From Parachlorella kessleri (Eukaryota > Chlorophyta > Trebouxiophyceae > Chlorellales > Chlorellaceae), in the NCBI GenBank assembly GCA_001598975.1, contig BBXU01000399.1:1-64000 (forward strand): a stretch of DNA of 64,000 nt. The letters run 5' to 3'. Below the pieces are notes generated by a model, which was given only the letters and a program-made list of their open reading frames with translations, was not told the origin of the DNA and did not search any database. The translations under genes were made by a program, and so were the position numbers. This document shows positions 1-12,653 of the stretch, piece after piece (the first letter of the stretch is position 1; the number at the start of each line of letters is the position of its first letter).

Positions 1-2
1 GA

Positions 3-38
<36 letters not shown>

Positions 39-39
39 A
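1..39. repeat. (GAAA)n microsatellite
   Basis: About nine GAAA units at the left edge, decaying into GAAG. It lies inside the last visible intron of the TOC64-like gene on the minus strand, where it reads as a TTTC pyrimidine run. No function is implied. Confidence 0.95.
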
Positions 40-3000
40 GGAAGAAGCTGCTCCCTTTAGAACATGACTCCCACCCGGGCCAGTTGGCTCACCCCAACGT
101 AGAGGGTTCCCCCAGCTACCACGCAGGCTTGGCACCTAGCCCTGCCTCTCTGGCAGTCATGCGCCCTGGCACCAAGGACGCTGGTGTCGCGACCATGCTC
201 GGTGATGGGCATGGGCTCTTCTGGCCCAAGCAGGGGGGACCTTTCCTGCGTGAGGCTGGCAATGATCCATGATGTGATTGGAGGAGGTGTTGACATCCCC
301 GGCAGGGCGCACCTGTTGGCGTAGTACACAGGGTTGTTGGGATCCAGCTGCACAGCCGCGCTGTAGTGCCGCACTGCCTCCTCAAACTTGCCGCCGCGGA
401 ACGCCACATTGCCATCCTCCTTCTTCCTTTCAGCCAGCAATGTCTGCTCCACCGGCCCAGCCCCAGCCTTAGCCCCCTTCTTGCCCTTCCTACCGCCCCC
501 GCGGCCGCCATTGCTGCCGCCGCCGCTGCTGCTGCCATTGCCGTGGGCGCTGAATTGAGACGGACTGGCTGCGCTCGCAGGGGGTTGGGCTACTGAGTCG
601 GCGCCAGCGCCCTGCTGTGCCTGCTCTGCCGACAGCCTGGCTGCCTCCTCTGCCAGCAGGGGGCCCAGCTTGGCTGCTGCTTGCAAGAGGGTGAGGTCCT
701 TCTTATGCAGCGACATCAAGGAGACTGACAAAGGCGCCTCTCCCGGAACTGGCAAGGGCAGTGTCACCTGCACACGTGGGGCCCAGCAATACTACAGCAA
801 TCAGTCAATCCGACCCTGTCAAAATTGCTTCCACCGAGCAGACTTGCATTCAGCCTAGGTAGGCCACGAATGGTGTGTCGGCACGCTCTTGGGTTGCAGC
901 AGCATGCCCACGGGCGAATCCACAGTTACGCGCCAAGTCAGATAGGGGGTGCAGGCAGAGTTACCTTGGCTTAATTGTTCCATGAGACACGTGCATGCCA
1001 CTTATGTGCCAGTTGGAAAGCGCCCGGCTCCCCAAAACCAGCCCCCGACCTGTGGCACTCCCGCCAGCGTCGCCAGGGCTGCAAACTCCAGGCTGCGCTG
1101 CCGGAAAGCCGCCACTTGCTCCATGTCAGCGCTTGGTGGCGCCTCGCCAGGCGTAGTTGGGAGCACAAAGACGTAGCCATCTTGCAGTGCTTGGCGGATG
1201 CTGTTGGACAGCTCATGCATCACGGCTTGCGCGCTGCGGTACCGCGCCTCGTACACCTGTGGCACCAGCAACATGCGTGGGACTATGGACTTCAGGCGCC
1301 AGGCAGCTCCTTGCACCACCAACCCCTACATGCTTGGCACCAACCGCTACATGCTTCACTAGCTCGCGCAGCGCCGCTGGATGAAACGACAGGAAACTGC
1401 CTGCAACATGCTGCCTGTCACGGAGGCGCTAGACCGCACCAGGCTGCATTTGATGCCCAAGGCCCGCCCGCTCGAACCACCCATGCACCAGGACACAGGG
1501 TTGTCATCCGCCTTCCCCGCCTCCACTAGCAAGAGATCGCACCTGCTGCCGCGCCTGTCGCTGGAACGCAGCCACCTCGGGCGGCAAGGAGCGCCCAGCG
1601 GCAGCAGCTGTGCTCTCCACCCAGTCCCCGTACTTCTGCCCAAACTCCCACTGCTGCACCACCTCGGCAGCGCAGGCCAGGGCCTCAAGCACAGCGCGAG
1701 AGTGGCGGGCCGCGGCCTCTGCAGCAACTGGAGCCGCGTACCAAGGATCACCAGCAGCACCACCAGCCGCGGAGCACTCAGGGGTCAGGGGCAGCCACTG
1801 TATGCCCCAAGCCCACCTGCTTCATGTGCGGGCGTAGCCACACCCGGTCAACCCTACCAGTCCAACAACAATTAGGAGCTGGGGCTACAGGTTGCCGAGA
1901 CGCAGCCGGGCTCAACAAGCCCACAGCTGCTTGCTCCCTGCCACTTCCAAGCTCACCAAGCAACACACAGGCTGTGAATGTTGCCCGACCACCCCCTGCA
2001 AGCCAGCAGACCAGCCCATGGTGGCCGCACACTCACCGCCCTCCCCATCCCCATGCGCCGGCTGCTCCATGAACTCCCGCAGCGCCCCGACTTTGTGGTA
2101 CAGCCACTCGCACAGCGACAGCCCCTGCGCCTGGTCGGGCCCCGCCCACCGCTTGACGGCCGCGATCACAGCAGGCAGCATGTGCCGCATGCGGGGCCCG
2201 CTCTCAGCAAAGTAGTCCTCCGCCACCAGGTAGTTCACCACATCGCCACGGCTGCTGCCTGCAAGGGTTATAACCCAGGAAAAGGGGGCGGATGAGAATA
2301 GACCAAGGGCCCAGATGGGTGTGAGACCTAGCCCAGCCTGCTGGGCAGCGGCAGTGTGCCCAGGGTGCAGTTCTCTCTTTCTCTGTATAGCTTGGTGCCC
2401 AACGTGCCAAAATGGTCACTTCAACTACGGACGTACAGAACACCGGGTGCCTTATGCCACCAGGGCGGCCCGCCAGCTCGCCTCCTGTCACTGGGTATAC
2501 ATGGGGTATTACAATGAAGCACTGGACATCCCAAATCTTTACTTGGCCCCATCTGTCGCACCTCACATCACCATTGCCAGTAATGCATGCTCAGTGTAGT
2601 GGTACCATGACTGGCACGCTCAAAACTAGCCCAAGGCCCGCCCACCTCCAGGCAGGCGCAGCACCTCCCCAGCCCGCAGCAGCGCCAGAGGGTCGCTGGC
2701 CATCAGCGCTGCGGCTGCTAGGCTGTGTGAGGCGGTGGAAGCGCCCTCAAGGGGCAGCACCCCGCTGGTGGACCGCAAGGCATAGACCCCGCAGCATGCA
2801 GCAGGCACCTGCGCCCACGGCAGGGCCACGCAGAATTTGTGAGTGGACCTGTGTGCCACTACTGTTGGGGTTTATGAGTGCAGCACTGCCTGCCCCTGCC
2901 TTCATATGTACCTCGCGGTCTGCCTCCCAAATGCGACGAGGCTCTTGACGTTGAGTATAACTTAGGGTATAACACAGTGGGGAGGGAGCATGCCATGACG

Positions 3001-4288
3001 TCAGCAGGAACATATCCTAGGAAGGCCCTCAGGTTGTATCGTAAAAGCACACCACAGCCAGACTGCACATGATGCCCTCATCTGCTGCTGCCTCACCCTC
3101 GCGCTGCCCAGCTCATCGACCGTCAGGGCCAGCTCAGCATGGCCTGCCGCCACGGCAACCGCCGCTCCATACTCGCCCCCGCCGTTGATGCGGCCCCTGC
3201 CCGCCGGGTTGGGGAGGGAGCTGGGACTGGTGGTCAGAAGTGGCCTGTGGAATGCAGCAAGCTGGTCAGTGTGCATTCAGACTTGGCTGGAAAACAGTGA
3301 GAGTGGCCCTGGCGGACCTCAAGAGGCATAAAACGGCGCTCAGCAGAGTGCAGCGCGCCTCCACCCAACAGAGAAGAGCAAAGCGTACCTGGCAGAACTA
3401 CGAAGCCTTGCCAGTGGAGGCCACAGGAGCAAGCAGGGTAAAGGTAACGGGAGTGGAAAAGGACGAAGAACTGCGACGCTCACCCCAGGCCCAGCTCTTC
3501 TGATGGCACCACGGCTTCCGGTTGTGCACCTGCTGCTACCAGGGGCTGCACAGCTGCATGAGACGCCGTGCTGGGCTGCCTTCCCAAGAGCCATGCATCG
3601 CTGCCAAAGCGTGTCTGCACTCCACTCACATCAATCCTGCAGCATGCCAGGAAGCTGACATACTTGATCTTAGATAAGCTTGCATTTGCAAGGATAGCAC
3701 GGGGAAGAAAGGGGGGGGGCCTCATGATGTGCACCCTCAACACCAGTTAGAGAGACATCAACTATGAGGCCTTATGTGGGAATCACCCAAAGCCTGCACA
3801 GCGCACCTGTCTGACACTACCAACAGCCTCCCGCCCAGCGGTAGCGGCTGCTGCTGCTGGTCTGACGGTGGCGGCTGCAACCCTGGGAGGGACCGCAATA
3901 ACTGCAAGAACACCTCCTCCCCTCGCACCCTCACAGGTGCTCCCATCTCCTCCCTATCTTTTCGCCGCCGGCGCAAATGCCGTATCAGCAGCAGCGTTCC
4001 TGCGGCCGCGCCGCCAACCAGCAGCAACAGCCAGATTGGAAGGGGAGGGGTCTTCCGGGCCTCTGGAGAAGTCGCTCCTACTGGCTTGGGTCCAGCTGCT
4101 GCTGCCGCATGGGAGCCATAGTGAGCAGTAGGAACGTCGTCACTTGGCTCTGGCTCCTCCACTGACCTAGCTGCGCCGCAGGAGCTCGTCCAAACTGGGG
4201 GTCCGGCATGTGAGATGGGAACCTTGCCACCATCATGCGTGTCAAAATCGCTATCGGTATCACGTTTGGGTAAACTGGAATCCGTCAT
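1..4288 (-). CDS. TOC64: TOC64-like chloroplast outer-envelope protein (pseudo-amidase plus TPR), 3' end outside window
   Basis: Multi-exon minus-strand gene. Exon 1 (4288-3807) starts MTDSSLPKRD and carries one hydrophobic segment (LPIWLLLLVGGAAAGTLLLI) followed by Arg/Lys, a membrane anchor. Later exons encode an amidase-signature fold: FGSDAWLLG near 3600, GRINGGGEYGAAVAVAAG near 3180, VPAACCGVYALRSTSG near 2800, KYGDWVES near 1620 and FVLPTTPGEAPP near 1150. The exon at 773-313 ends the amidase (VTLPLPVPGEAPLSVSL) and, after a Gly/Ser/Lys linker, opens a TPR (EDGNVAFRGGKFEEAV, LDPNNPVYYANR). The order anchor, amidase-like domain, TPR is that of plant TOC64/OEP64, a docking site for HSP90-delivered preproteins. 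Two amidase catalytic positions look lost, as in plant TOC64. The last visible exon ends at 313 with a GT donor, so the remaining TPRs are beyond the edge. A plain amidase is unlikely given the TPR. Confidence 0.85.
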
Positions 4289-4645
4289 GGTGGCCTCCTG
4301 TGGTCACCCGTATGACTCAGATGTGCAGGCAAGTCTTCAGCTTGATTATTGGGGTCCCTGGCGATGCATTCACGAATAAATGCAGGCAATGCATGAGGAA
4401 CAGCGGTCTCCGATGCATGGTGGAGGAGTAGAGAAAAGCTCTTGATCAAACTCCTTGGCGGGAGCCCTGAAGTAGCGCGCTGGGCGACCAACACCGTTTG
4501 TTTAGACCTTGCATACATTTTTCTTTAAGATAATGCTGCAGCCAGTATGACAGGTTGCTGTTTGTCGCTCTTACCATTACCATCGGTATAGCGTTCAAAT
4601 CTGATCACAAACTCCTAGCTTTCCTCCGTATTTGCAACAGGCAGC

Positions 4646-7600
4646 ATGGATACCGGCACCCAGCAGTTGTACCAGTGCCTGGTAGCCACCTTGGACCCCA
4701 GCACCTGCAGAGCAGCAGAGGCGGCACTGGCAGCAGGGTCTAACCAGCCCGGCTTTGGCTCGACCCTTCTGCGCATAGTGCTACTTAAGGAGGCGCCCTA
4801 TGGCATCAGGCAGCTGGCAGCCATGGTGCTGAAAAAGCACGTCAAGGAGCACTGGACGTTTGAGTCGCCCCACTTCCTTGAGCCGCCGGTGGATGAAGGG
4901 GAGAAGGCGCAGATCCGCGAGATGCTGCCCACCGGCCTGTCAGACGAGAACAGCAAGATACGGACGGCGGTGGGGATGGCTATTGCAGCCATAGCCAAGT
5001 TTGATTGCCCGCAGCAGTGGCCCAACCTGCTACCAGGGCTGGTCCATGCCATAACAGACAAGAAGGATATTAACCTTGGTGAGTGGCCTTGAATGCAGCC
5101 ATGTATAGGGACGTAAGCTGTCTCTGGGCTAACACTTGATTATCAAGTGGTGAATTTGCTGCCCAGCATTCTGTCCATGACTCCCTGGTCTAGGTAATTG
5201 AGCCGTTTCTGCATTCCAGCAAACAACAAGCAATGAGAACAGAAATGGCAGTTGAAGGCATAAGCGCTGCTATATAAGCGACACTCTGAGGCTACTCCCT
5301 GGAAGAAGTCTGATGCAATGATGTGGTTGTCTGCAGTGAATGGCACGGTGCGGTGCCTGGCCATGTTTGTGGATGAGCTGGGGGAGGACCAGGTCTTGGA
5401 GGTAAGCCAGCCTCGCTTGCCCCGGTGAAGGCCACCTTGTCATCACACTTCCCCACGGGTGACTCTGTTGCATAGTGCTGCCACCTCGCATGGCCCTGGT
5501 ATCCCTTCGTAAGTCCCTGCAAGGCCTGCGGGGCAGGGGGGCTACCACAGTCCCAGACGGCTGGAAGCAGGGCCCCTGCCTTGGTGGGCTCGCTCGGTTT
5601 TTGCAGGCACCTGTGGGGCTGACAACAGTACCTTCTGCATGGCTGTCCTTTCACAGATCGCCCCACTGCTTCTGCCGGAGCTGCTGCTGATAGTACGGCA
5701 TGACGAGTACGGGGAGACCCTGCAGCGCAAGGCGCTGGCCATCCTGCATGTCATAGTCAGCGTGCTGCATATGCTGACCTCCAACCATCCCAAGGAGGTT
5801 CGGGCCCTGGTGGCCGCGCTGGTGGGGGACTGGTTTGCCGAGTTTGCGAGGATCCTGGCTAAGCCCCTGGGTACAGAGGTGGGCCACTCACGTGCTTGGA
5901 GGAGCTTCTGGATTGGAGGGAAAAGGCTGTCCATTGGCTGCTGCGTGTTATCCGCGGTTGGCCTAGCCAGCAGGGCCTCCCATAACTGCTGCTCTTTCTT
6001 GTTGCAAATGCTTCACCTGCCCAGTCATTGCTGAACTTCTTGTTAGCTTGCTAGGGTTGCATTAGATTCAGCCTCCCCACCCCAAAACATTTCAATGTGT
6101 GATTGTGAGCACTTTTTCAATCATTTGGCTGGCTGGGAACGCCGCAGGATGTGGGTGGCTGGGGCGTGAAGATGGAGTGCCTGCGTGTCATGGTGCTGCT
6201 AGTGTCCTCTTTCAGTAAGCTCTGCGCACCACACATCGGGACAGCGCTGCAGCTGTCCTGGCAGATGTTTGTGGGAGCGCTGTCAGCTTACCAGGCGCTG
6301 GTGATCGATGGGGAAGATGAGGATGGTGAGTCTGTGGGGTCAGACTGGGGGCCTGTTTTGGCAATGCATGTCACACAGCATGCCCCAAGTACGGCACTAT
6401 TACATAACAGGAGGCGCTGGAAGCCTGTTATGTCCTCCGCTCTGTAGCATTCTATCGCTGAGGGATGTGCACCAGAGCAGACTCTCAGCCTGCAAGTTTG
6501 CTGCTCAGCGGCCTTGGGTGCCAGGTCGAAGGCCTCGAGCTATACCGCCAAGCTATGAAAGGCCAGACCAAGCGATTTCTAGGCCAAGTCGAGCATGTGT
6601 GCTCTGCAGCCGGCGGCCAGGACAGCGAAGGTGGTTCGATAGACCTAGAGTCCCTGCTCAGCCAGCTGATGGAGTTCCTGCTGACCATCATTGGCAACCG
6701 ACGGTACCAAGGGGGTGTGAAAGCGTCCATGGAGGAGCTTCAGTATGTGACTCTGGGTGAGGCCAGCCTGGGCTGGGCAGGGTGGGCTGTGATGGACGTG
6801 TGTGGCAATGAACTTACTCAGGCATTGGTTGGGTGGGCACTGTCTGGCTGGAAGCTGTTTTTATTATAGATAGTAAGTAAGGGTTTGCGATCGGCTGTAT
6901 TCGTTTAGGTCGGTGGAGGCCGAAATGATCAGCCACTGAAAGTGGCGTAAGTGCCTTGCCCAGCCGTTAACATTCTCTTCTGGCCAGGCTAGGCCTATCT
7001 TCCGCCGCATTGTTCCCTGCCCCTCCTTGAACCCCCTCCCAGCCTTGTGTGCCTATATCGTGCAGGTTACATGCAGATGACGTCCGCACAAGTGAGCCAG
7101 TGGTCCACTGACCCCAACCTGTATGTTGCTCAGGATGATGACTTCTCTTCGGTCAGGCAAGCATTGATCACTAGCCTTGCATGGCATCCGGTCTGTCGGC
7201 GTCTCTGTCTGTTTTCTGGGCTTGAACAGTCCTCTTGGGCCAACTGAGACCTTGTCAAGTAGACTCAGCTTTTGGTTGCGCTCCACCAGGAGTTCCTGCA
7301 GTTGTAGATGCTTCTGCACGGTGTGTATGATAGCGTTCATCACCAAGGTATGCCACTCCTCTTGTGTGAGGTGACCCAAGGTCAGTCTCCAGGTGAACAG
7401 CTGCCGGTGTCATAGACCTCTGGAAGACTTGCCCTGCAGGGCTACTGGGGAGATGGTGCTAGATGAGCTGGTGGAGGTGTTTGAGGGCGAAGCGCTGGCA
7501 GCGTTTGCCCCTGCCCTGCAGCGGCGGCTACAGGAGGCGGCGGCAGCCAAGGTGGGTGGGTGGACCTCAGCCCAGCACGCTGACAAGGGCCGCCTGGGCT

Positions 7601-10600
7601 GGTGTAACCTGTGGCACTGGTGCCAGTGATTACGTCTTGGAACCGACAATCTATGCCTCATGGATTCCATTTCAAAACCGCAACCCCACCGCAGAATTTG
7701 TTTATTCGGTATGCATATGTGGTATGTTCTCTGCATCATGGGTACCGGTAATTGAAACATCCACACATGTGCTGCGCAGGCTGGCGGCAGGGCTGACTGG
7801 TGGCGCCTGCGGGAGGCCTGCCTGCTGGGCGTGGGCGCCCTAGCCGAGCGGATAGAGGAGCAGCGGCAGCTTGGCAGCAGGGGAGGGAGGCCACGAGGGG
7901 GCTTAGACGCTGCCGCACTGCTGGAGGCTGTTCTCCACGAGGACCTGGCGGGCAGCCAAGTGCCGCCATTCCTCCTGGGAAGGGCGCTGTGGCTCACTTC
8001 CAGGTGAGGAATGGAATTGTGCCAGCAGAGCAGGTGTGTCTGCGATCTGTCATGCAGAGGACTAGTCCTCCTACCGCAACATGCTCGCCAGCAGCGTGCC
8101 TGTGGCTGGATGGGGCTGTGCATTACCTAGTTTGTTGGAAGTGGCTACCTAGCAGAGCGGTGTTTCCCTCTTCCAGCGTGCGTGGTGCCTCAAGGCTCGC
8201 CAGTTGTGCATGCATGTCTCCCACAGGCTGAGCGGCGCGGTCCCGGCAGCTCGGCGGGGCGCCTTCCTGCAAGCCTCCGTGGCCCGCCTGGCCCCCGGCA
8301 ACCCGCCAGCGGTGCAGATAGGCGCCTGCAAGGCGGTGTCGCAGCTCTGCAAGGATGTGGCACCCCAGGAGCTGCAGGCTGTCTCCCAGCCCATGTATGC
8401 AGGTCAGCAACTGCTAGCATCAAGCCTCAATGCATGTACCGCCCACGGTCACCTGGGATGACGGCAGAGCTTGGCTCAACTATGTATGTGCCTGTCGGAG
8501 GGGTTGACACCTTGAGGCTCAACTTTGATCTGTACCCCACCAGCAAGTAGTGGCTGGCTGTGCAAGGCAATGGTTTGTCGCGGCATCGCTGGGAGTGGAC
8601 TCGTAGTCGGCCCTTTTAAACCCAATGCTTGCATGCACATATGGCTTCCTGCAGGGCTTTGTCAGCTGCTTGCCCACGCCTCAGAGGACGTGCTTCATCT
8701 GGTCCTGGAGACGCTCACGGAGGTGGTGAAAGTCGACCCAGCAGGCGCAGCGCAGTGGGAGCCACACATCTCGCCGCCGGTGCTTTCGGCATGGGTGGCC
8801 CATGTCAACGACCCTTTGCTAAGCGAGGATGCAGCCGACCTCTTAGGAGCGCTGGCTGCTGTGCCGGCAATTCTACCCAGCCTGCAAGTGAGGTTTGGGT
8901 TGGGTAGTGGTGGCAGGCGGAGCATGTGTCGCATGTCCTGGAGCCGGGGGAAGACTCCGAATGCTACCTTGCAGGGTGTGCTGTCTGCTTCCGCCTAGGA
9001 GGTGCCAGATAGCTGATGAAGGCTTACACATAGAAATAACAGCATCTTGGTGGTTGATGCAACACCTTGCATTGGCGGTGTCATATCCCGACCATGTACA
9101 CTGCAGGCGCGCATGCTGCCTAGCCTAGGGAGCATCATCTCAGCTCCCCAGCAGCACCCGTCATTGTTGGTCAGCGGGTCAATAGACATGATCAAGCTGC
9201 TGCTCACGCCTTCCCCGCCAGAGGTTGCGCAGCAAATCCATGCAGCAGCCACACCGCTCTTACTGCAGCTGTCACTCCAATCAGATGAAGCAGATGTGCT
9301 GCAGTCCGCCACTGGTTATTTGAGGTGGGTGCTAGACATTTTTCTGTGGGACCTTGGGCAGTCCTTGCTTCAGTAGGCTTCGAAATTGCAGGCTATTGCG
9401 TAGTGATGAACTTGGCAGTCCTACGGACGCCATTGGCAAACATGTGACGACGGAGTTGCCCTAACCGAAGCTTGACAACATACGCCTTCCATTTTGGCTT
9501 TTCAGCAGTCGCCTGTACCCAAGAAAGGGAGCTGGCCATAGTGACTAGCTAGGAGGGCACGCTGCTGTCTTGCAGGACGCTTTTTCAGGTAGGCGGTGCG
9601 GCAGCCCTGTCTTGGGGTGGCGCCTCCCCAGAGGCATCCCTCCATGCCTTGCTGCAGCCGGTGCAGCGGCTGCTGCAGCCGGGGCTTGGCGACTCCCCAA
9701 GTCACTATGTAGGCAGCCTACTGCTAGAGCTGCTGCGGCACGCGGGAGACATGCTGGTGAGTGGGAGGCTGAATCGGGGCTGCAGAAGCACTGCCGGTTG
9801 TGGTTCTAGCCAGACCCTTGTACAGGTTCTTCGTTTGAGGCAGCGCAGGGGCTGCGTTGAGCGTGTATCCATGGCGGCTGAGGGGTTTGCTGGGCTCTAG
9901 GGTGGGAGTGAAATATTGTGGACATATGCACCTGGAGTCTCGGAGGGTTCTGACAGGTAAGTAGCGGTCAAGGAAGCGGTATTGGTTGGCGACCCACCCC
10001 ATGCCCTCCTCAGCTGTCTTACCCGGCCCCTGGCATGGCCCACTGCAGGCTCCCTCCCTGCCTGGCCTCCTCACAGCGCTGGCTGAGAAGCTGGGTGCTG
10101 CAGAGGACCCCGCCTTTGTTCAGTCGCTTATTCTCGTGGTTGCAACCCTTGTTCACACCAACTTGAACCAGACAGTGGACTGCCTTGCCGGCCTGCAGCT
10201 GGCAGGTGAGATCCTGCCAGGCACCATTGTGTAAGGTCGCTAATCTGCTGGCTGGCCCAGATTGCTGGCAGGCCGTGCACCAACTGTGCCCTACTGGATG
10301 TCGTCCGGCATATTTTTCGCAGTAGCTGTGCTGCTGTTGCGCGCGGACAATGTGAAGACCTGCATGCTGCTATGCTGATCTAGCTTGCACTGCCCCATTG
10401 CAGATGGCCGGAGCGTCCTGCAAGCGGTGATGTCCAAGTGGACGGAGCGGCAGATAGAAGTGCGGACGCCGTACGCTATCAAGCTGACCACTACAGCTCT
10501 GGCAGCGCTGCTGGCATCACGGCACCCGGCCCTGCAGCACCTCCAGGTCAGCCGCTACTGTGTGCAACTCAACCAAGTTCCAAGCTGGGGCGCTGGGTGC

Positions 10601-11872
10601 GATGCGTGCTGGGATGTTTTGCTCTGGATGTTCTGCCACGGTCGCCCCACAGCAGCAGTATGCTGGGACAGGTCCTGCATATGTTTATGGGGGTGCTAAT
10701 GGCAAGGGGCGGCCTACCAGCTTTCTTGCGGGAGTTGGTTTTCCTGCAGCACTTCCTACTAGGACAGCTGGGCAGGCTCTGCAGCATTGCTCTACCGCGT
10801 TCATAACGCACTGTTGTAGCAGCCTACTTATGCTTATCAATGTATCGGCAGGGGCACGTTTGAAACCTAACCAAGGCTCCACCCACTGCAGGTCAAAGGC
10901 AAGCGAGTTGACACCGAGGGAGGCATCCGCACCCGCACTCGTGCACGCAGCCAGCAAGAGCAGTGGAGCACCATGGCGCTGCCCCTCAAAATATCACTGC
11001 TGCTGACGGACGCATACATAGAAACAACCACCCAAGGTGTGGCCCTAGTGCAGGTGGCCTGGGTTTTGTATCCAGTGATGTTGTGGGTTGGGATTCAAGA
11101 CGTGAAACGCTGAAGCTTAGCTGTGTCAGCTTCGGTGGGCCAAGGGTGGCAAGCCGGCTAAGCAGCAAGGCTCCTCAGATATGGCGGGGGTGCTTTCCTT
11201 GTCTGTCCCAACCTGCCCGCTTGGCAGCGCATTGGAGCTAGGTTGAGCATGCATGTGCCCACGAACTGCAGAACCACATGTACCAACAACACAGCCCTCC
11301 TCTAAGTGGGCTGGATATTATTGTAAACAAGGTCAGAGGGACATCTTGCAGGAGAAGATGAGGCTGAAGATGACGACTCTGAGGGGTGGGAGGAGGCTAG
11401 CGAGGAGGATGACCAAGAAGATGGTGCCAGCAAGGACCACATGCCACTCATAGGTGCGTAGTACTCTCCTAGGGGTTGTTGCCAACCTGCGAAGCCTTCA
11501 CCCCCGTGGCTGCAGCCCCCTCGATGCAAGCTATGTGGACCGGGCAACATGTCTAGGGCCGTCCCGCCTGTCACCTGTTGAGACTTGTGCAGCTGCAGCA
11601 GGGCCTAACATGGGCCCTTCAATGCCTGCACCCCTGCAGGCATTGATGCGTTGCTTGACCGCGCGGGAGACTACTCAGCGCTGGCTGATGTGGACCCACT
11701 GGAGGCTGCCCGGCGAGAGGGCGACCCAGTGTCTGCAGTGGACCTAGGTCTCTTCCTGCACCGGTGCTTCAGGCAGCTGCGAGACCAGCAGCCCGCCCTG
11801 GTGCAGGCGCTTGGCCCACAGCTCACGCCCACGCAGACAGCTGCACTGCAGCCTGTCTTCTCACAGCAATAG
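4646..11872 (+). CDS. IPO9: Importin-9-type karyopherin beta
   Basis: Starts MDTGTQQLYQCLVATL at 4646 with importin N-terminal HEAT features (LLRIVLLKEAPYGIRQLAA, MVLKKHVKEHW, CPQQWPNLLPGLVHAI). About 20 short exons follow on one strand. Clear ones are 4646-5079, 5337-5401, 5657-5878 and 6148-6325. Further exons carry YRQAMKGQTKRFLGQ (about 6540), EGLELY, VLDELVEVFEGEAL (about 7460) and ASEDVLHLVLETLTEVV (about 8690). An acidic stretch (AEDDDSEGWEEASEED-like) lies near 11360, and the end is DPVSAVDLGLFLHRCFRQL..PVFSQQ at 11872. The N-terminal signature, the late acidic segment and the D-P-hydrophobic C-terminal block match importin-9 (IPO9/Kap114), a nuclear import receptor for histones, TBP and actin. 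Exon borders in the middle third are uncertain. It is divergent from TOC64, with 357 bp between the start codons. Confidence 0.88.
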
Positions 11873-12653
11873 CTAGGTGGTTCAGGTGCCACTCAAGAGA
11901 GAGCGTCACACACAGAAGAACTGCTCTGGGTGGCCGGCCAGTTTCTTGGGTGTGTAAGCAGTACCGCCTTGCTGCGTGTGCAGCTCCCACTTGTCCTTGA
12001 GAAGCGTGGGGCGGGACTTACAAGCAGAACCTAACCGAAGAAAGCCACGCAAGCCTTCTTCGTGCACAGGGTAGCAACGTAACATAAGGCTGCAGTGGAG
12101 AACCAAACGCTCGCCTAGGATGGGATGGAAGTGGGGTAGTTAACAACTCGGCCAGGGTAGGGCTGGCAGCAGGAATGAAAGGGTACGCACAGGGATTAAA
12201 AGCAGAATGGCGGCCACATTTAAGACAACCCCCGTGGCGGCGTTTTCGTAATCCAGTAGAAGGGTAGTGTCACCCTCGATCAGCGTTTACGCGGTTAACT
12301 ACATGTAAACTTGTTGACAGGGAGCATGAGTTGAGGCAGTGCACCATCCTTGCGTGTTGCCAGGGATGCAGAAGGCGTGCATGGACCGTGTCGCCCATGT
12401 GGGCTCGCTAACCGGGAAGCCCTGCACGTCCCTCTGTGCCTTGAAACCTCCCAGGCTACGATGGCTAAATTCTGGAGAGGGGTTGGCCCCTGCCGGTGGT
12501 GCTCACCTCCGCACCAGCCCACCACCGCTGATCAAGAGTTCAGCTAAGCAGGTTTGTTTCTTGAGCGTTAAAGGTCACAGTCCCTTACAGACTAACGATG
12601 AACTAATAGAAGAGACCGCACTGGTTGCTGCTTTTTTTAACCTGCTGGTATGC
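11873..12653. other. Intergenic, importin-9 3' side to PYRR start
   Basis: No supported gene. It should hold the importin-9 3'UTR and the PYRR promoter/5'UTR. The frame of PYRR stays open upstream to about 12339, so a longer N-terminal transit peptide starting before 12654 is possible. Confidence 0.6.
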
